NCBI GenBank assembly: GCA_900769145.1
Contig: CAAGFN010000225.1
Span: forward strand, 1 to 22,921
Length of the DNA stretch: 22,921 nt
Reading direction: 5' to 3'
Source of the DNA: Rikenellaceae bacterium
GTDB lineage: Bacteria; Bacteroidota; Bacteroidia; Bacteroidales; UBA932
Below the pieces are notes generated by a model, which was not told where the DNA came from, made no database searches, and saw nothing but the letters and a program-made list of their open reading frames with translations. The position numbers were made by a program, and so were the translations under genes. Positions 22,310 through 22,921 of the stretch are shown here, one piece after another; position 1 is the first letter of the stretch, and the number at the start of each line of letters is the position of its first letter.

Positions 22310-22921
22310 TCAATCTTCACCTTCAGGAGCCCGGCTGTCGATTAGTGACTGGAGTATGCCGGTCAAGCCGCCGTCCGGGTTTCCGCTGATTTTCAGGGTG
22401 TTTCCCCCCGGATGTCCGAGAGGGTAATAAGCTACGTCCTGGAGCAACAGTTCGGCATCTACATAGTCGAAATCGGATGAACTTATCTCGATGACGGCTC
22501 CGGGAACTTCACTGAAAAGAATGTTTACGAGGTTATCTTCACCATAGGACTGCATTATCGTTCCCAGTTCTATGCCTGCACCTTTTCCTTCAGGGCACAA
22601 CCCGCCAAGAGCCGTCATCAGCCCTCCTCTTCCGACCGTTCGCCCGGAAATCACGACCCCGTCCTCTACAAATTCCCGGACAACTTCGAAGCAGTCAATG
22701 AAGTAGTCGGTGTCTCCGATTTCCGGAGCCTTGCCGTGGCCGAGTTCCTCCGCTTCTTCGAGAAGGGAGCCTCCCAGCCTGAATGAACAAGTGTCGAAAG
22801 GTATGTATATCAGCCAGTTTTCCGGGTCTCCGGTGATAGTTCCGGGACATTTCCGCCCTTCTTCCATAACAGGATTGGTGGTGGTGAACGGGGCATTGAA
22901 AAGGACGGAGCCATTGTCTTC
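22310..22921 (-). CDS. PurL-like protein, C-terminal part (AIR synthase-related C-terminal domain)
   Basis: The frame is open to the right window edge, so only the last 203 residues are present. The region FRLGGSLLEEAEE followed by DCFEVVREFVEDGVVISG, RGGLMTALGGLCPEGKGAGI and LFSEVPGAVIEI matches the layout of the C-terminal AIRS domain of phosphoribosylformylglycinamidine synthase (purine synthesis, step four). The usual HDxSxGGL site reads RTVGRGGL, so conserved His/Asp residues are missing. No glutaminase domain follows; the protein ends soon after the AIRS domain. It may be a purL gene working with separate PurQ/PurS, or a divergent paralogue. The ATG at 22867 lies inside the domain and is not the true start. 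Confidence 0.7.
   Translation of the reverse strand, partial: EDNGSVLFNAPFTTTNPVMEEGRKCPGTITGDPENWLIYIPFDTCSFRLGGSLLEEAEELGHGKAPEIGDTDYFIDCFEVVREFVEDGVVISGRTVGRGGLMTALGGLCPEGKGAGIELGTIMQSYGEDNLVNILFSEVPGAVIEISSSDFDYVDAELLLQDVAYYPLGHPGGNTLKISGNPDGGLTGILQSLIDSRAPEGED

Overview
The window looks like a chromosome segment of a member of the Bacteroidales. The grounds are a SusC/SusD pair, lipoproteins with acidic residues just after the lipidated cysteine, a type IX secretion (T9SS) sorting tail, a FISUMP-type C-terminus, a PASTA-rluD gene pair, and promoters of the Bacteroidetes form (TTTG, about 19-20 bases, then TAnnTTTG). Base composition is fairly balanced, so it is not a low-GC Bacteroides. 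I would not name a genus.

Layout. At 1-186 is the start of a minus-strand membrane protein. It is divergent from a plus-strand cluster at 256-2828: a LysE-type exporter, a three-PASTA membrane protein and an RluD-like pseudouridine synthase. At 2977-4419 is a stand-alone, AT-richer ATPase with a nuclease-like C-terminal domain and its own promoter. Then come a zone of stem-loops, a minus-strand tRNA-Leu(UAG) with terminator and promoter, and about 0.6 kb without a secure gene. A minus-strand pyruvate phosphate dikinase gene fills 5379-8105.

The main feature is a seven-gene plus-strand operon at 8397-20776, with gaps or overlaps of no more than about 16 bases and one clear promoter. In order it encodes a surface lipoprotein with FN3-like repeats, SusC, SusD, a second lipoprotein, a subtilisin-family (S8) protease with a T9SS C-terminal sorting domain, a PorV/PorQ-like outer-membrane barrel, and a lipoprotein with an FN3-like module and a FISUMP C-terminus. 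I infer a protein or peptide acquisition locus: the protease is carried across the outer membrane by T9SS with the PorV-like protein, cuts protein outside the cell, and peptides are captured by the surface lipoproteins and SusD and imported by SusC. This substrate is inferred; no glycoside hydrolase, regulator or sigma factor is visible nearby.

A 30-base tandem repeat and a bidirectional terminator separate the operon from a convergent minus-strand pair: a PIN-PhoH ATPase and the C-terminal part of a PurL-like protein running off the right edge.
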